Shown here: one piece after another, positions 1 to 8,400 of the stretch
How positions within the stretch are numbered: the stretch's first letter is position 1
How the letters are laid out: each line of letters starts with the position of its first letter
From: an uncultured Alphaproteobacteria bacterium
GTDB lineage: Bacteria; Pseudomonadota; Alphaproteobacteria; RF32; CAG-239
Assembly (NCBI GenBank): GCA_944392275.1
Contig: CALXWA010000002.1
Location: 62,001 to 126,000, forward strand
Direction: 5' to 3'
DNA length: 64,000 bases
Program-made: the position numbers and the translations under genes
The notes under the pieces: generated by a model
The model's database searches: none
What the model saw: only the letters and a program-made list of their open reading frames with translations
Told to the model about the DNA's origin: nothing

Positions 1-124
1 TTTGCTATCTTTTCATAACTAAAGTTATATTTGTGGGTTCTTGAGTATGACTATTGTCAGAATTGATTAAATCTTGGATTTTTATTATGATTTAATTATA
101 GAGAACGACATAAGGAGAAAAACA

Positions 125-691
125 ATGAGAAACTTTATGAAAAATGAGCAATCCGGCCGATCCATGGTTGAGATGCTCGGTGTGTTAGCCATTATCGGGG
201 TATTGTCGGTTGGTGGTATTTCCGGTTATTCTAAGGCAATGGCTAAATATAAACTGACAAAAGCGCAAGATCAGATTTCTATGATGTTGATTAATATTCG
301 TACCGCTTTTGCCTCTTCTCCGAGTTATGATCAATTGACCAATACAACGGCAATTTTATTAAATATTATTCCGGGAGATATGTTGCCAGACGGTATTGGC
401 GATACAAACGGAAGTGTTATTAATGCTTTTTCTGGTAGTGTTAAAATTGCTACCGGTACGGTTGACGGAGGAAGTAATGCTCAGCACTTTACGATTGAGT
501 TTGGCGGGTTAGGTAAAGAAACTTGTGCCAGCTTGGCGGCTTCTGACTGGGGTACGGAAGGTTTGGTTTCTATGAAAGTTAACTCAAATGCGAAAAAAGA
601 TCAATCCGACTTGCCGATTAATGCCATTGAGGCGGCAAATTTATGCAACTTAGATGATTCGGCTAATAAAATCATTTGGGAATACTACTAA
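125..691 (+). CDS. Type IV prepilin-like protein
   Basis: A 188-residue protein. I start it at 125 because an AAGGAGA Shine-Dalgarno sequence lies just upstream; an in-frame ATG at 74 has none. The N-terminus carries a class III (prepilin) signal: a short basic leader, then Gly-Arg-Ser-Met-Val-Glu, with glutamate at +5 after the presumed cleavage and a 20-residue hydrophobic helix (MLGVLAIIGVLSVGG). Known pilins and pseudopilins are cut after this Gly by PilD and assemble through the helix. The remainder is a mostly polar globular domain with two Cys near the C-terminus. No other pilus gene is in the window, so it may be a stand-alone (pseudo)pilin whose assembly genes lie elsewhere. Family membership is fairly sure; pilus versus type II secretion role is unknown. 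Confidence 0.8.
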   Translation: MRNFMKNEQSGRSMVEMLGVLAIIGVLSVGGISGYSKAMAKYKLTKAQDQISMMLINIRTAFASSPSYDQLTNTTAILLNIIPGDMLPDGIGDTNGSVINAFSGSVKIATGTVDGGSNAQHFTIEFGGLGKETCASLAASDWGTEGLVSMKVNSNAKKDQSDLPINAIEAANLCNLDDSANKIIWEYY

Positions 692-720
692 TTTCTATCT
701 TGGAAAGTTTCTCATAAATT

Positions 721-750
721 AAAAAAAGGCGGTAAAAATACCGCCTTTTT
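721..750. terminator. Bidirectional terminator
   Basis: A perfect GGCGGTA/TACCGCC stem flanked by A and T runs lies between the convergent prepilin gene and the SH3 gene, so it can end transcripts from both sides. Confidence 0.85.
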
Positions 751-1262
751 TAGTCAATGATTTCATCTTTATAAACACCAAAAAGATTTTGCCGAGGCAT
801 CCATCCCTCGTAACCATTAAATTTTATTTGGCAAAAATCATTATTTGCCGGACATCTGTTAATTTCTCCGATAACTTCGTCTTCAACTTTAGCAATTACC
901 TTTGACTTGTAATCATCCTTTGCATAAAGATTATTTTCTCCGGGCGTAATCACTTTTACATACCTTTTACCGGAAAGCATAGCTTTATGAATCCAACTTT
1001 CGGACCCTTGCCAATCTTTAATCTTCCGCCAAAGTTCAAATTCTGCTACGACCTCAACCGGAGCCGACTTTTGCATATAAACCCACTCTATCGGATATCT
1101 GGCTCCGGGACCGGAACGGGCATTAATATGATTGGAACGCAAAGAGACAAACCGAGGTAAGTTTCCTGATGCCGTATCTTCTTGCGGGGTTTCTTGTGCT
1201 TGTACTCCGTTTGCCAATAATATCAAAGCAGCGATATATCCGAACAGCTTTACCATTTTCAC
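750..1262 (-). CDS. Secreted bacterial SH3-domain protein
   Basis: 170 residues with a signal peptide (hydrophobic LFGYIAALILLANG, probable cleavage after VQA). Residues about 38-100 contain the bacterial SH3 hallmark NARSGPGxxYPIEW followed by a WxKI...GSESWIHKAML pattern, and a second, more degenerate SH3-like unit follows (YAKDDYKSKVIAKV to GYEGWMPRQNLFGVY). Such periplasmic SH3 repeats usually bind peptidoglycan or protein partners. The architecture matches the short two-SH3 proteins common in Alphaproteobacteria. It is transcribed alone, convergent to the prepilin gene. Its exact function is not known. Confidence 0.8.
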   Translation of the reverse strand: MKMVKLFGYIAALILLANGVQAQETPQEDTASGNLPRFVSLRSNHINARSGPGARYPIEWVYMQKSAPVEVVAEFELWRKIKDWQGSESWIHKAMLSGKRYVKVITPGENNLYAKDDYKSKVIAKVEDEVIGEINRCPANNDFCQIKFNGYEGWMPRQNLFGVYKDEIID

Positions 1263-1350
1263 ACCTTTTTAAACATTTTGATTCATTATTTTTATTATGA
1301 CGATATTAAATGAATAAAACGTAAAAATTTATGTTGAATGGGGAAAAATT

Positions 1351-2460
1351 ATGGATGTTATTCAATTAGCTCAAGAATTAATGAAATTTCGGACCGAAAC
1401 GGGAAATCAGGCAGAAATCCAAAAATGTATGGAATATATAAAATCTTTGTTCCAAACAACAAAGGTTAAAATAGATATTTTTCAAAAAGATAATTTGGCT
1501 CCGGTTCTTTTTATAAGAAACTGTAATGAGGCTGTTTTTGATGTATTGGTTCTTGGGCATTTGGATGTTGTTCCGGCTAAAGATGAAATGTTTCACCCCT
1601 TTATTCAAGATGGAAAATTGTATGGTCGCGGCTCTTTAGATATGAAATCTTTTGCAGCCGTTGCCTTAAACTCAATGGAATATGTTTTACAACATTCTTT
1701 GCCCATCAAATTCGGAATTATTCTTTCTTCTGATGAAGAAAAAGGCAGTAAAGGAACAGAGGCTTTTTTGAACGCTAACCCGAATATTTTTGCCAATATT
1801 GTTTTGGATAATGATGTGGGAGGAGATATTACCAAAATTGTTACCAAATGCAAAAATCCGGTTTTTGTAAAAATTATGGCTCATGGCAAAGAAGCCCACG
1901 GATCTACCCCTTGGGATGGAATAGATGCCAATGAATTACTTATGAAAACACTGCAAAATATCCGCAAAGACTATCCCTATTATTCCTTAAACGGAAATAT
2001 ACCCGAGGACAAATGGATTGACACTGTCCATTTTGCAAAAATCTGCGGCGGCGATGTTTCTAACATTATTGCAAATTATGCCGAGGCTTTGTGCGATTTT
2101 CGGCTTGTTGAAACTTCTTCAACCGCCGATTTAAGAAAAAATCTGGACCGTTGCATGGAAGACGGCGTATCTTACCAAATTGTTTCGGAATCGACACCAG
2201 TCGTTATGGATGAACAAAATCCGCATATTTTGGCTTATAAAAAATTTGCCGAAGATATTTTGGGACAATCTTTAGATTTTGAACATATCGGCGGAGCAAC
2301 CGATTCTCGCGAATTTGCCGTTAAAGGATCTACCGTTATTATGCATTCCGGAAGCGGTGAAGGAATGCATGCAAACGGCGAATATGTTGAAGTCGATAGT
2401 GTTAAAAAAATTGCCGAAATCCAAATCCGTTTTCTGGAAAAAATGGCTCTTGCAAAATAA
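1351..2460 (+). CDS. M20-family metallohydrolase (ArgE/DapE/ACY1-like)
   Basis: 369 residues with the dinuclear zinc signature of the M20 family: GHLDVVP with the metal-binding His (about residue 70), YGRGSLDMK with the bridging Asp, SSDEEKGSKG with the catalytic and metal Glu pair, and a C-terminal GGATDSREFA/HSGSGEGMHANGEYV metal-ligand region. The dimerisation (lid) domain lies between about residues 170 and 280. These enzymes remove an acyl group or a C-terminal residue from small amides (N-acetylornithine, succinyl-diaminopimelate, dipeptides). The sequence does not tell me the substrate, and no arg or dap gene is adjacent. The start is preceded by a GGGG-containing weak ribosome site. 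Confidence 0.85.
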   Translation: MDVIQLAQELMKFRTETGNQAEIQKCMEYIKSLFQTTKVKIDIFQKDNLAPVLFIRNCNEAVFDVLVLGHLDVVPAKDEMFHPFIQDGKLYGRGSLDMKSFAAVALNSMEYVLQHSLPIKFGIILSSDEEKGSKGTEAFLNANPNIFANIVLDNDVGGDITKIVTKCKNPVFVKIMAHGKEAHGSTPWDGIDANELLMKTLQNIRKDYPYYSLNGNIPEDKWIDTVHFAKICGGDVSNIIANYAEALCDFRLVETSSTADLRKNLDRCMEDGVSYQIVSESTPVVMDEQNPHILAYKKFAEDILGQSLDFEHIGGATDSREFAVKGSTVIMHSGSGEGMHANGEYVEVDSVKKIAEIQIRFLEKMALAK

Positions 2461-2488
2461 TCGCTTTCAAGCTATAAAAAAGGCCAAC

Positions 2489-2565
2489 GCCGGCGTAGCT
2501 CATCAGGATAGAGCAACAGTTTCCTAAACTGTGGGTAGTGGGTTCGAGTCCCGCCGCTGGCGCCA
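2489..2565 (+). tRNA. tRNA-Arg(CCU)
   Basis: Folds as a complete cloverleaf: 7-bp acceptor stem GCCGGCG/CGCTGGC with one G-U, anticodon stem ACAGT/ACTGT around loop TTCCTAA (anticodon CCT at 2523-2525), T-arm GTGGG/CCCGC with TTCGAGT, and an encoded CCA end. It decodes AGG. Confidence 0.95.
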
Positions 2566-2573
2566 TTTTTTTC

Positions 2574-2601
2574 TTGACTCCATACCCACATGGGGTATAC
2601 T
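2574..2601 (+). promoter_or_regulatory. Promoter with CsoR-type operator
   Basis: A sigma-70-like promoter, TTGACT (2574-2579), 16-bp spacer, TATACT (2596-2601). An inverted repeat, ATACCC-N5-GGGTAT (2582-2598), fills most of the spacer and overlaps the -10. GTACCC/ATACCC...GGGTAT palindromes are the known operators of CsoR-family repressors, and a csoR homologue lies 200 bp downstream. Binding there would block RNA polymerase until metal is bound, so I infer copper-inducible, autoregulated expression of the two genes that follow. Confidence 0.8.
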
Positions 2602-2628
2602 GATAGTGAAATTATAAAGGAGGAAAAA

Positions 2629-2769
2629 ATGGCTTGTAATAATCCAAAATGTAAAAATCCTAATTGCACTTGTGGAGATAACTGCAAATGTGATGAAAAT
2701 CATCAATGTTCTGAAAATTGCAATTGCGATGGTGATAACAAAAAATGTTCTTGTGAAAAGAGCAAATAA
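2629..2769 (+). CDS. Small Cys-rich metallothionein-like protein
   Basis: A 46-residue ORF with a strong AAAGGAGG ribosome site. It has 11 cysteines (residues 3, 8, 13, 15, 19, 21, 27, 31, 33, 40, 42), mostly as CxC pairs (CTC, CKC, CNC, CSC), one His, no aromatic residue, and many Asn/Asp/Lys. This composition is that of a metallothionein, binding soft metals such as Cu(I) in thiolate clusters in the cytoplasm. It lies between a CsoR-type operator/promoter and csoR, which supports copper sequestration as its job. I cannot place it in a named metallothionein family (it lacks the aromatic and His pattern of SmtA), so it may represent a little-described type. Confidence 0.85.
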   Translation: MACNNPKCKNPNCTCGDNCKCDENHQCSENCNCDGDNKKCSCEKSK

Positions 2770-2773
2770 TTTT

Positions 2774-2796
2774 AAGGAGGGGATTTTCCCCTCTTT
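2774..2796 (+). terminator. Intercistronic hairpin between metallothionein and csoR genes
   Basis: A stem of about 10 bp (core GAGGGGA/TCCCCTC) with a 3-nt loop, followed by a broken T run (TTTGTCTTT). It could act as a leaky terminator or mRNA stabiliser that lets the first gene be expressed more highly than the repressor. This is inference. Confidence 0.5.
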
Positions 2797-2817
2797 GTCT
2801 TTGATTAAGGTTTGTAG

Positions 2818-3114
2818 ATGGATAAAAAAAATTGTTGCGTATCATCCGAACATCCGTCTCATGAGGCGGAGCTTGTACGGGTTAATCGTATTCTCGGCCA
2901 AGTGGCGGGGATAAAAAAAATGGTTGAAGAGCATCGTTATTGTATGGATATTATTTCCCAAATTCGAGCGGCTCGTTCTGCCCTAAAATCTGTTGAAAGA
3001 AATATTCTTAAAACTCATTTGCAAAATTGTGTTGTTCAATCCTTTTGTTCTGAGACGGAACGCGAAAATAAGATTAAGGAACTGACACAATTATTTGAGC
3101 ATTTTGATGATTAA
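2818..3114 (+). CDS. csoR: CsoR-family metal-sensing repressor, Cu(I) type
   Basis: 98 residues, all-helical CsoR/RcnR/FrmR (DUF156) family: RVNRILGQVAGIKKMVEEHRYCMDIISQIRAARSAL is the family core. The ligand positions C42, H67 and C71 have the same spacing (25 and 4 residues) as the C-H-C Cu(I) triad of Mycobacterium tuberculosis CsoR. RcnR instead has His at the last position, and FrmR lacks the C-H-C set. The N-terminus has an extra CC pair and His residues. In the family, copper binding releases the tetramer from a G/C-tract palindrome; such a palindrome overlaps the promoter upstream. No copper ATPase is adjacent, so the regulon here appears to be sequestration rather than export, although distant targets are possible. 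Confidence 0.9.
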   Translation: MDKKNCCVSSEHPSHEAELVRVNRILGQVAGIKKMVEEHRYCMDIISQIRAARSALKSVERNILKTHLQNCVVQSFCSETERENKIKELTQLFEHFDD

Positions 3115-3182
3115 ATTTTGCTAAATAAGTTAAAATATTTGTTGCAAAATTTAAATTGTTGCGGTAGGTTGTGTCTGTCTTT

Positions 3183-3273
3183 GGATAGATGGCCGAGTGG
3201 TCGAAGGCGCACGATTGGAAATCGTGTATACCTCCAAAGGGTATCCAGGGTTCGAATCCCTGTCTATCCGCCA
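3183..3273 (+). tRNA. tRNA-Ser(GGA)
   Basis: 91 nt with CCA. Acceptor stem GGATAGA/TCTATCC, anticodon stem CACGA/TCGTG with loop TTGGAAA (anticodon GGA at 3217-3219), a long class II variable arm (TATACC...GGGTATCC) and T-arm CAGGG-TTCGAAT-CCCTG. It decodes UCC/UCU. Confidence 0.95.
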
Positions 3274-3278
3274 TTTAC

Positions 3279-3313
3279 AAAACCCCTGTTGTGGCAGGGG
3301 TTTTTGTTTTTTT
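3279..3313 (+). terminator. tRNA-Ser terminator
   Basis: Stem AAACCCCTG/CAGGGGTTT followed by TTGTTTTTTT immediately after the tRNA CCA end. Confidence 0.85.
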
Positions 3314-3656
3314 AATCCCATTTTTTGAAAACAAAAAAGACGGCCAACAACATTAACATAAAGCCGACAATATAATTCCACTTCAAGTCCTCTTTTAAAT
3401 AAAGGACGGAAAAAACGCAAAAAACAATAATTGTTATGGCCTCTTGCATAATCTTTAGTTGGGCAGCCGAAAAATAGTCATGTCCAATTCGGTTTGCTGG
3501 AACCTGAAAACAATATTCAAAAAAAGCTATTCCCCAGCTGGCGACAATTACAATCCATAATGGCGTTGCCTTAAATTTTAAATGTCCGTACCAGGCAAAG
3601 GTCATAAAAACATTTGATATTAAAAGAAGAATTAACGGATAAAATTGTCTCATCAT
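3312..3656 (-). CDS. DUF486 / DMT-like small membrane protein
   Basis: 114 residues with four predicted transmembrane helices, matching the DUF486 family of drug/metabolite-transporter-like half-units (FMTFAWYGHLKF, ASWGIAFFEYCFQVPANRIGH, LKIMQEAITIIVFCVFSVLYL, WNYIVGFMLMLLAVFFVF). Proteins of this family are full-length at about 110-120 residues and have no established substrate. It is monocistronic, with its stop codon inside the T run of the tRNA-Ser terminator. Confidence 0.8.
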   Translation of the reverse strand: MMRQFYPLILLLISNVFMTFAWYGHLKFKATPLWIVIVASWGIAFFEYCFQVPANRIGHDYFSAAQLKIMQEAITIIVFCVFSVLYLKEDLKWNYIVGFMLMLLAVFFVFKKWD

Positions 3657-3904
3657 TTTTTCCTTTGATTGGTTCTCTTATTTTTTTATTTGGTTCCTGA
3701 TGTTAGTCTTAAATCTTTTTTTCGCAATAAATATTTTGAACATTTACGCTAAAAACGTCGTTTATAGATATGTACGGCTTTAATTTATTGTTAAATCTTT
3801 TAAAATAAAAATTAAATCAGAACAATTTGATTTTTTATTTTGTAAAAATCTTGACAAGCAGGAGCTGTTGCAAAAAAAAACAATAAAACGATAGAGATGC
3901 AACA

Positions 3905-5095
3905 ATGGAAAAATTTAACGCTTTTATTCTTACTCATAAAAAATATTTGATCTATTTTCTTTTGGCCTTTGCCGGATGCTGCCTGTTTTTTATTTTTCAT
4001 AGCAACGAAAATGATATTACTTACATTACGGAACCGGTACAAAAAAGAAATGTGCAAAAAGTTGTTAATGCAACGGGCGAAGTTCGGGCGATTGAGCTGG
4101 TAACGGTTGGTGCTCAGGTATCCGGGAAAATTGAAAAACTTTATGTTTCTATCGGGCAAGATGTCAAAAAAGGTGATTTGATTGCTGAGATTGATTCTAC
4201 AACGCAGCAAAATGACGTTGATATCAATAAAGCCAAACTGGAAAGTTATCAGGCTCAGCTCAATGCGGCTAAAATCTCTTTGAAAGTTGCTGAAAAACAA
4301 TATAAACGAATCCAAACCTTAAAAAAACGCAATGCCGCTTCCGATGAGGATTTGGAAAATGCCGAAGATACTTATGAAACCGCTAAATCTAAGGTGACAG
4401 AATTGGAATCTTCCCTTAAAGAAACCCAAATTTCTTTAAGTACGGCTGAGACAAACCTTGGCTACACTAAAATTACCGCTCCTTTAGACGGAACGGTTGT
4501 TTCGGTTCCGGTTAAGGTCGGGCAAACCATTAATGCGGCTATGGATACGCCGACAATTATTCAATTGGCGGATTTAAGCCAAATGGAAATTTTGATTGAA
4601 ATCTCTGAAGGGGATATCGGGAATATTAAGCCCGGCGTTAAAGTTACTTATTCGATTTTGGCTGATTTAAATAAAACTTATGAGACAACGCTCCAATCTA
4701 TTGACCCGGGGCTCACTTTATTGACCAACAACGAATACACCGAAGTGGTTGAATCCAGTGAGGCAATCTATTATTACGGACGCTTGATTGTGCCAAATGA
4801 GGAAAGAAAACTCCGTATCGGAATGACAACACAAAACGTGATTTATGTTGAAAGTGCCGAAAACGTTTTGACCGTTCCGGTTACGGCCGTTAAAGGAAAT
4901 ACTGACAATAAATATGTTGAAATCTTGACTAAAGACGGAATCTCACAACGCAAAATCACAACCGGGGTTTCGGATGGCTTAAATGTTGAAGTAAAAAGCG
5001 GTGTTAACGAAGGCGATGATGTGATTATTGCCCATATGTCTTCGGCCGAAATTTCCGATAAAGCTTCTAATGCCCGCGGAGCAAGGAGATTTTAA
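3905..5095 (+). CDS. macA: MacA-like periplasmic adaptor of an ABC efflux pump
   Basis: 396 residues. N-terminal membrane anchor (YLIYFLLAFAGCCLFFIF), then a barrel-sandwich/biotinyl-lipoyl half (VNATGEVRAIELVTVGAQVSGKIEKLYV...GQDVKKGDLIAEID), a long alpha hairpin (about residues 105-185, coiled-coil rich), the second lipoyl half (LGYTKITAPLDGTVVSVPVKVGQTIN) and a C-terminal membrane-proximal domain. This is the MacA/HlyD adaptor fold that links the inner-membrane ABC transporter to an outer-membrane channel. It is followed at once by macB and a TolC-type gene, giving a complete tripartite pump. The substrate (macrolide, peptide, haem precursor or lipopeptide) cannot be read from sequence. 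Confidence 0.88.
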   Translation: MEKFNAFILTHKKYLIYFLLAFAGCCLFFIFHSNENDITYITEPVQKRNVQKVVNATGEVRAIELVTVGAQVSGKIEKLYVSIGQDVKKGDLIAEIDSTTQQNDVDINKAKLESYQAQLNAAKISLKVAEKQYKRIQTLKKRNAASDEDLENAEDTYETAKSKVTELESSLKETQISLSTAETNLGYTKITAPLDGTVVSVPVKVGQTINAAMDTPTIIQLADLSQMEILIEISEGDIGNIKPGVKVTYSILADLNKTYETTLQSIDPGLTLLTNNEYTEVVESSEAIYYYGRLIVPNEERKLRIGMTTQNVIYVESAENVLTVPVTAVKGNTDNKYVEILTKDGISQRKITTGVSDGLNVEVKSGVNEGDDVIIAHMSSAEISDKASNARGARRF

Positions 5096-5096
5096 C

Positions 5097-7037
5097 ATGA
5101 ATATTATTGAACTAAAAAATATTCATAAATTCTTTGGGCAGGAAAAAAATCGGGTTCATGTTTTAAAAGGCATTAACTTAAGTATTGAGAAAGGTGATTT
5201 TGTTGCCATTATCGGACAGTCCGGTTCCGGAAAATCGACTTTAATGAATATTATCGGTTGTTTGGATGTTCCGACCTCCGGTTCTTATAAAATTAACGGA
5301 ACCGAAGTTGGAAAAATGGAAAAAGATCAGTTGGCCGAACTCCGCTGCAAAACCTTTGGTTTTATTTTTCAACGTTATAACCTGCTCAGTAGTCTAAAAG
5401 CCACTGAAAATGCAGCTTTGCCGGCGGTTTATCTTGGCCTTGGACCGGAAGAACGGAATCAACGCTCGATTGAACTGTTAAAACAACTTGATTTAGGCGG
5501 AAAATTAAATAATTACCCCAATGAGCTTTCCGGCGGACAACAGCAACGTGTCAGTATTGCCAGAGCCTTAATGAACGGCGGAGAAATTATTTTGGCCGAT
5601 GAACCGACCGGAGCCCTTGATTCCAAAAGTGGGGAAATGGTTATGGAAATTATTAAAAATTTGCATACCCAAGGACACACCATTATTTTAGTTACGCACG
5701 ACAGCAAGATTGCCGCTCAAGCCAGTCGTATTATTGAAATTAAAGATGGGGAAATCGTTGCCGATGAACGAAAGGCTTCGGACTTTTATGAACTGAAAAA
5801 TAAGATTAAAGATGTTCAAAGAAGCAAGGTAGATGCCTTTAAGTATAGTTTTGCCGAATCTTTTCGGATGTCTATTCATGCTATTTTGGCTAATAAAATG
5901 CGTTCCCTCCTTACCATGCTCGGTATTATTATCGGTATTGCGTCCGTTGTTTCGGTCGTTGCTTTGGGAAATGCTTCGCAGGCAAAAATTATGGCCCAGA
6001 TTAATGCCATGGGGACCAATACGATTGATATTATGCCCGGCACCGGATTTGGAGACATGCGGTCGGGAAAAGTTAAAACTCTGAAGGTTGGAGATTCGGA
6101 TTATTTAAGCAAGCAAAGCTTTATTGATAACTCTACCCCAAGTGTTTCGGCAAGCGGAACCTTGGTTTACGGAAACTATTCTTTAACCGCCTCTTTGAAA
6201 GGGGTCGGCTCCTCCTTTTTTGAAGTTAAGGGAAGAAAAATTGCTCAAGGACGAATCTTTACTCAAGACGAAGTTAACAACATCGCCTCAGTTGTGGTGA
6301 TTGACGATAACACTCTTAACGAAATGTTTTCAAATAACCCTAACCCCATCGGTGAAATTATTATCTTTAACAAAAAGCCGTTAAAAATCATCGGCGTTAC
6401 CGAAAAAGACAGTAATCCGGGACCAGGCTCTGATTCAATGAACATTTGGACACCTTATACGACAGCGATGTATAAAATTAACGGAAGCACCGATATTAAT
6501 TCCATTACCGTTAAAATCTCCGATACGGTCAATTCTCAGGTTGCTGAAGAGAGTATTGAGAATATTTTAACCTCTCTCCACGGAAAAAAAGATTTTTTTA
6601 TGATTAACAGCGACAGTATTAAGCAAACGGTTGAAAGTGCTACGAATACCATGAAACTTCTCATTGCGAGTATTGCCGTTATTTCTTTGATTGTCGGAGG
6701 TATCGGGGTTATGAACATTATGTTGGTTTCTGTTACCGAACGGACAAAAGAAATTGGTATCCGAATGGCTATCGGGGCAAAGCAAGCCGATATTTTGCAA
6801 CAGTTTTTGATTGAAGCTATTTTGATTTGTTTGGTCGGCGGCTTTATGGGGGTTGCTTTGTCCATGATTATCGGCTTTTGCTTTAATACTTTTTCGGAAG
6901 ATTTCGGAATGATTTTCTCCACCGCTTCCATTGTTTTGGCTTTGGTCTGCTCTACGGCTATTGGTATCGTTTTTGGGTACATGCCGGCCAAGAATGCCTC
7001 CAACCTCAATCCTATTGATGCTTTAGCGAGTGAATAA
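5097..7037 (+). CDS. macB: MacB-like ABC transporter, ATPase-permease fusion
   Basis: 646 residues. Start at 5097 is set by AAGGAG 8 nt upstream, one base after the macA stop. N-terminal ABC ATPase: Walker A GQSGSGKST (about residue 41), signature LSGGQQQR, Walker B ILADEPTGALD, H-loop VTHD. Then a MacB-type permease: TM1 near residue 280 (MLGIIIGIASVVSVVALG), a large periplasmic domain, and three C-terminal helices with the FtsX signature VTERTKEIGIRMAIGAKQ and IGIVFGYMPAKNASNLNPIDAL. MacB couples cytoplasmic ATP hydrolysis to mechanotransmission that expels periplasmic substrates. Full length for the family. Confidence 0.92.
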   Translation: MNIIELKNIHKFFGQEKNRVHVLKGINLSIEKGDFVAIIGQSGSGKSTLMNIIGCLDVPTSGSYKINGTEVGKMEKDQLAELRCKTFGFIFQRYNLLSSLKATENAALPAVYLGLGPEERNQRSIELLKQLDLGGKLNNYPNELSGGQQQRVSIARALMNGGEIILADEPTGALDSKSGEMVMEIIKNLHTQGHTIILVTHDSKIAAQASRIIEIKDGEIVADERKASDFYELKNKIKDVQRSKVDAFKYSFAESFRMSIHAILANKMRSLLTMLGIIIGIASVVSVVALGNASQAKIMAQINAMGTNTIDIMPGTGFGDMRSGKVKTLKVGDSDYLSKQSFIDNSTPSVSASGTLVYGNYSLTASLKGVGSSFFEVKGRKIAQGRIFTQDEVNNIASVVVIDDNTLNEMFSNNPNPIGEIIIFNKKPLKIIGVTEKDSNPGPGSDSMNIWTPYTTAMYKINGSTDINSITVKISDTVNSQVAEESIENILTSLHGKKDFFMINSDSIKQTVESATNTMKLLIASIAVISLIVGGIGVMNIMLVSVTERTKEIGIRMAIGAKQADILQQFLIEAILICLVGGFMGVALSMIIGFCFNTFSEDFGMIFSTASIVLALVCSTAIGIVFGYMPAKNASNLNPIDALASE

Positions 7038-7038
7038 A

Positions 7039-8400
7039 ATGAAAAAAATGACTTTTTATCCTTTGTTGTTTGGAACTTTTTTACTGACGGTTGGCTGTGC
7101 CACAACCGTTACGCCCCCTCTTTCTTTGGAAGAAGAACTTAATTATACCGAATCTGTAAAAAAACAATATACCGCCAATGCCAAATGGTGGAAACAATAC
7201 CAAAATCAAGAGTTGGATAAATTGGTCGACCAGGCCTTAAACAACAATCCGGATTATTTGAAAGCCGCCCTTAACATCAATAAAGAATTATATAACCTCA
7301 ATCTTAAAACTTATGATTTATTTCCGACATTGTCCGGTGGCGTCAATATGTCTTCTCAACGACAAATTCATACCGGAGATTCTTTTTCCAGTAATTTTTC
7401 CGGAGAAAGCGGCTTGAGCTATGAAGCGGATCTTTACGGCAAAATCCGCGATCTCCGTTCGGCTCAAGAATTTGAATATCAGGCAACCGTTATGGATAAA
7501 GAATCCGCCAAGCTGAGTTTAATCAACAGTGTGGTCGATTTGTATTTTAATTTGGAATATCTGCAAAACTCCATTCTTGTTGCACAAAAAAATATCAAAA
7601 CCTATGAAGATCTGCAAAACATTGCGGAGGCAAAATACAAAAGCGGAAAGACGGATAACCTTGAGTTTTTACAAGCAAAACAAAGCCTTATTTCGGAAAA
7701 GAATCGGCTTTTGGATTTGGAATCGCAATTCAAAGAAATGGAAACCAGTCTGAAAAATATTTTAAATATTCACCAAGAAGACTCCTTGCCTCTTTCTTTT
7801 AATGATATTCTCCAACAACCCAAGCTTGGTGTTAACCTGAATGTACCGGTCTCTGTTTTAGCCAACCGTCCGGATTTAATCGCCAGCCAATTTCGTTTGG
7901 AAAAGGCTTTTAAAACTCTAAATGCTGAAAATAAAAATTGGTATCCGGAAGTTTCTTTGCAAGGAATTTTAGGCTCTTCTTCCGACAAAGCCCGCACCAC
8001 ATTTGAGTTTCCGTATCTGTTAGGAAGTGTCGAAGTTGATTTGCCGTTTTTGGACTGGAATCGTGTTAAAAACAATATAAAAATTTCTGAAACGGATTAC
8101 CAAATTGCCGTAATCGATTTTAAGGATACGCTAAACCAAGCCGTTAATGAAGTATTTTATTACTATTATGCTTATGAAAAAGCTTTGGAAATGTACCAAA
8201 ATACCGAAAAAAATTATCAAAACGCTTTACAAATTACCAAATATTATCAAGACCGATATAATACCGGAAAAAGCGAATTTCGTGATTTTTTAGAGGCTCT
8301 GTACAGCGAAAATTCATTGCGCAAAGATTTAATCCAGCAAAAATATCAAATCATTAAATATGAAAATTATGTTTATAAAGCCATGGCCGGAAAATATTAA
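7039..8400 (+). CDS. TolC/NodT-type outer-membrane efflux lipoprotein
   Basis: 453 residues. I start it at the ATG at 7039, overlapping the region of the macB stop; a GTG at 7030 is also possible. The signal peptide ends in the lipobox LTVGC, so it is probably lipid-anchored like NodT/OprM. Two outer-membrane-factor repeats follow, with the typical YEADLYGKIRDLRSAQEFEYQA, LANRPDLIASQFRLEKAF and FLDWNRVKNNIKISETDYQ motifs. It would form the trimeric exit duct for the MacAB pump encoded directly upstream. Confidence 0.88.
   Translation: MKKMTFYPLLFGTFLLTVGCATTVTPPLSLEEELNYTESVKKQYTANAKWWKQYQNQELDKLVDQALNNNPDYLKAALNINKELYNLNLKTYDLFPTLSGGVNMSSQRQIHTGDSFSSNFSGESGLSYEADLYGKIRDLRSAQEFEYQATVMDKESAKLSLINSVVDLYFNLEYLQNSILVAQKNIKTYEDLQNIAEAKYKSGKTDNLEFLQAKQSLISEKNRLLDLESQFKEMETSLKNILNIHQEDSLPLSFNDILQQPKLGVNLNVPVSVLANRPDLIASQFRLEKAFKTLNAENKNWYPEVSLQGILGSSSDKARTTFEFPYLLGSVEVDLPFLDWNRVKNNIKISETDYQIAVIDFKDTLNQAVNEVFYYYYAYEKALEMYQNTEKNYQNALQITKYYQDRYNTGKSEFRDFLEALYSENSLRKDLIQQKYQIIKYENYVYKAMAGKY

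Noticed and set aside
2472..2706. Minus-strand ORFs across tRNA-Arg(CCU)
   Set aside because: They read through the tRNA and the csoR operator; the translated tRNA produces a typical spurious GGTRTHY-like peptide.
2818..3114. RcnR (Ni/Co) or FrmR (formaldehyde) instead of CsoR
   Set aside because: The C-H-C ligand spacing fits the Cu(I) type; RcnR would have His at position 71 and FrmR lacks this triad.
3074..3420. ORFs across tRNA-Ser on both strands
   Set aside because: They run through the tRNA, and the protein includes the translated tRNA sequence.
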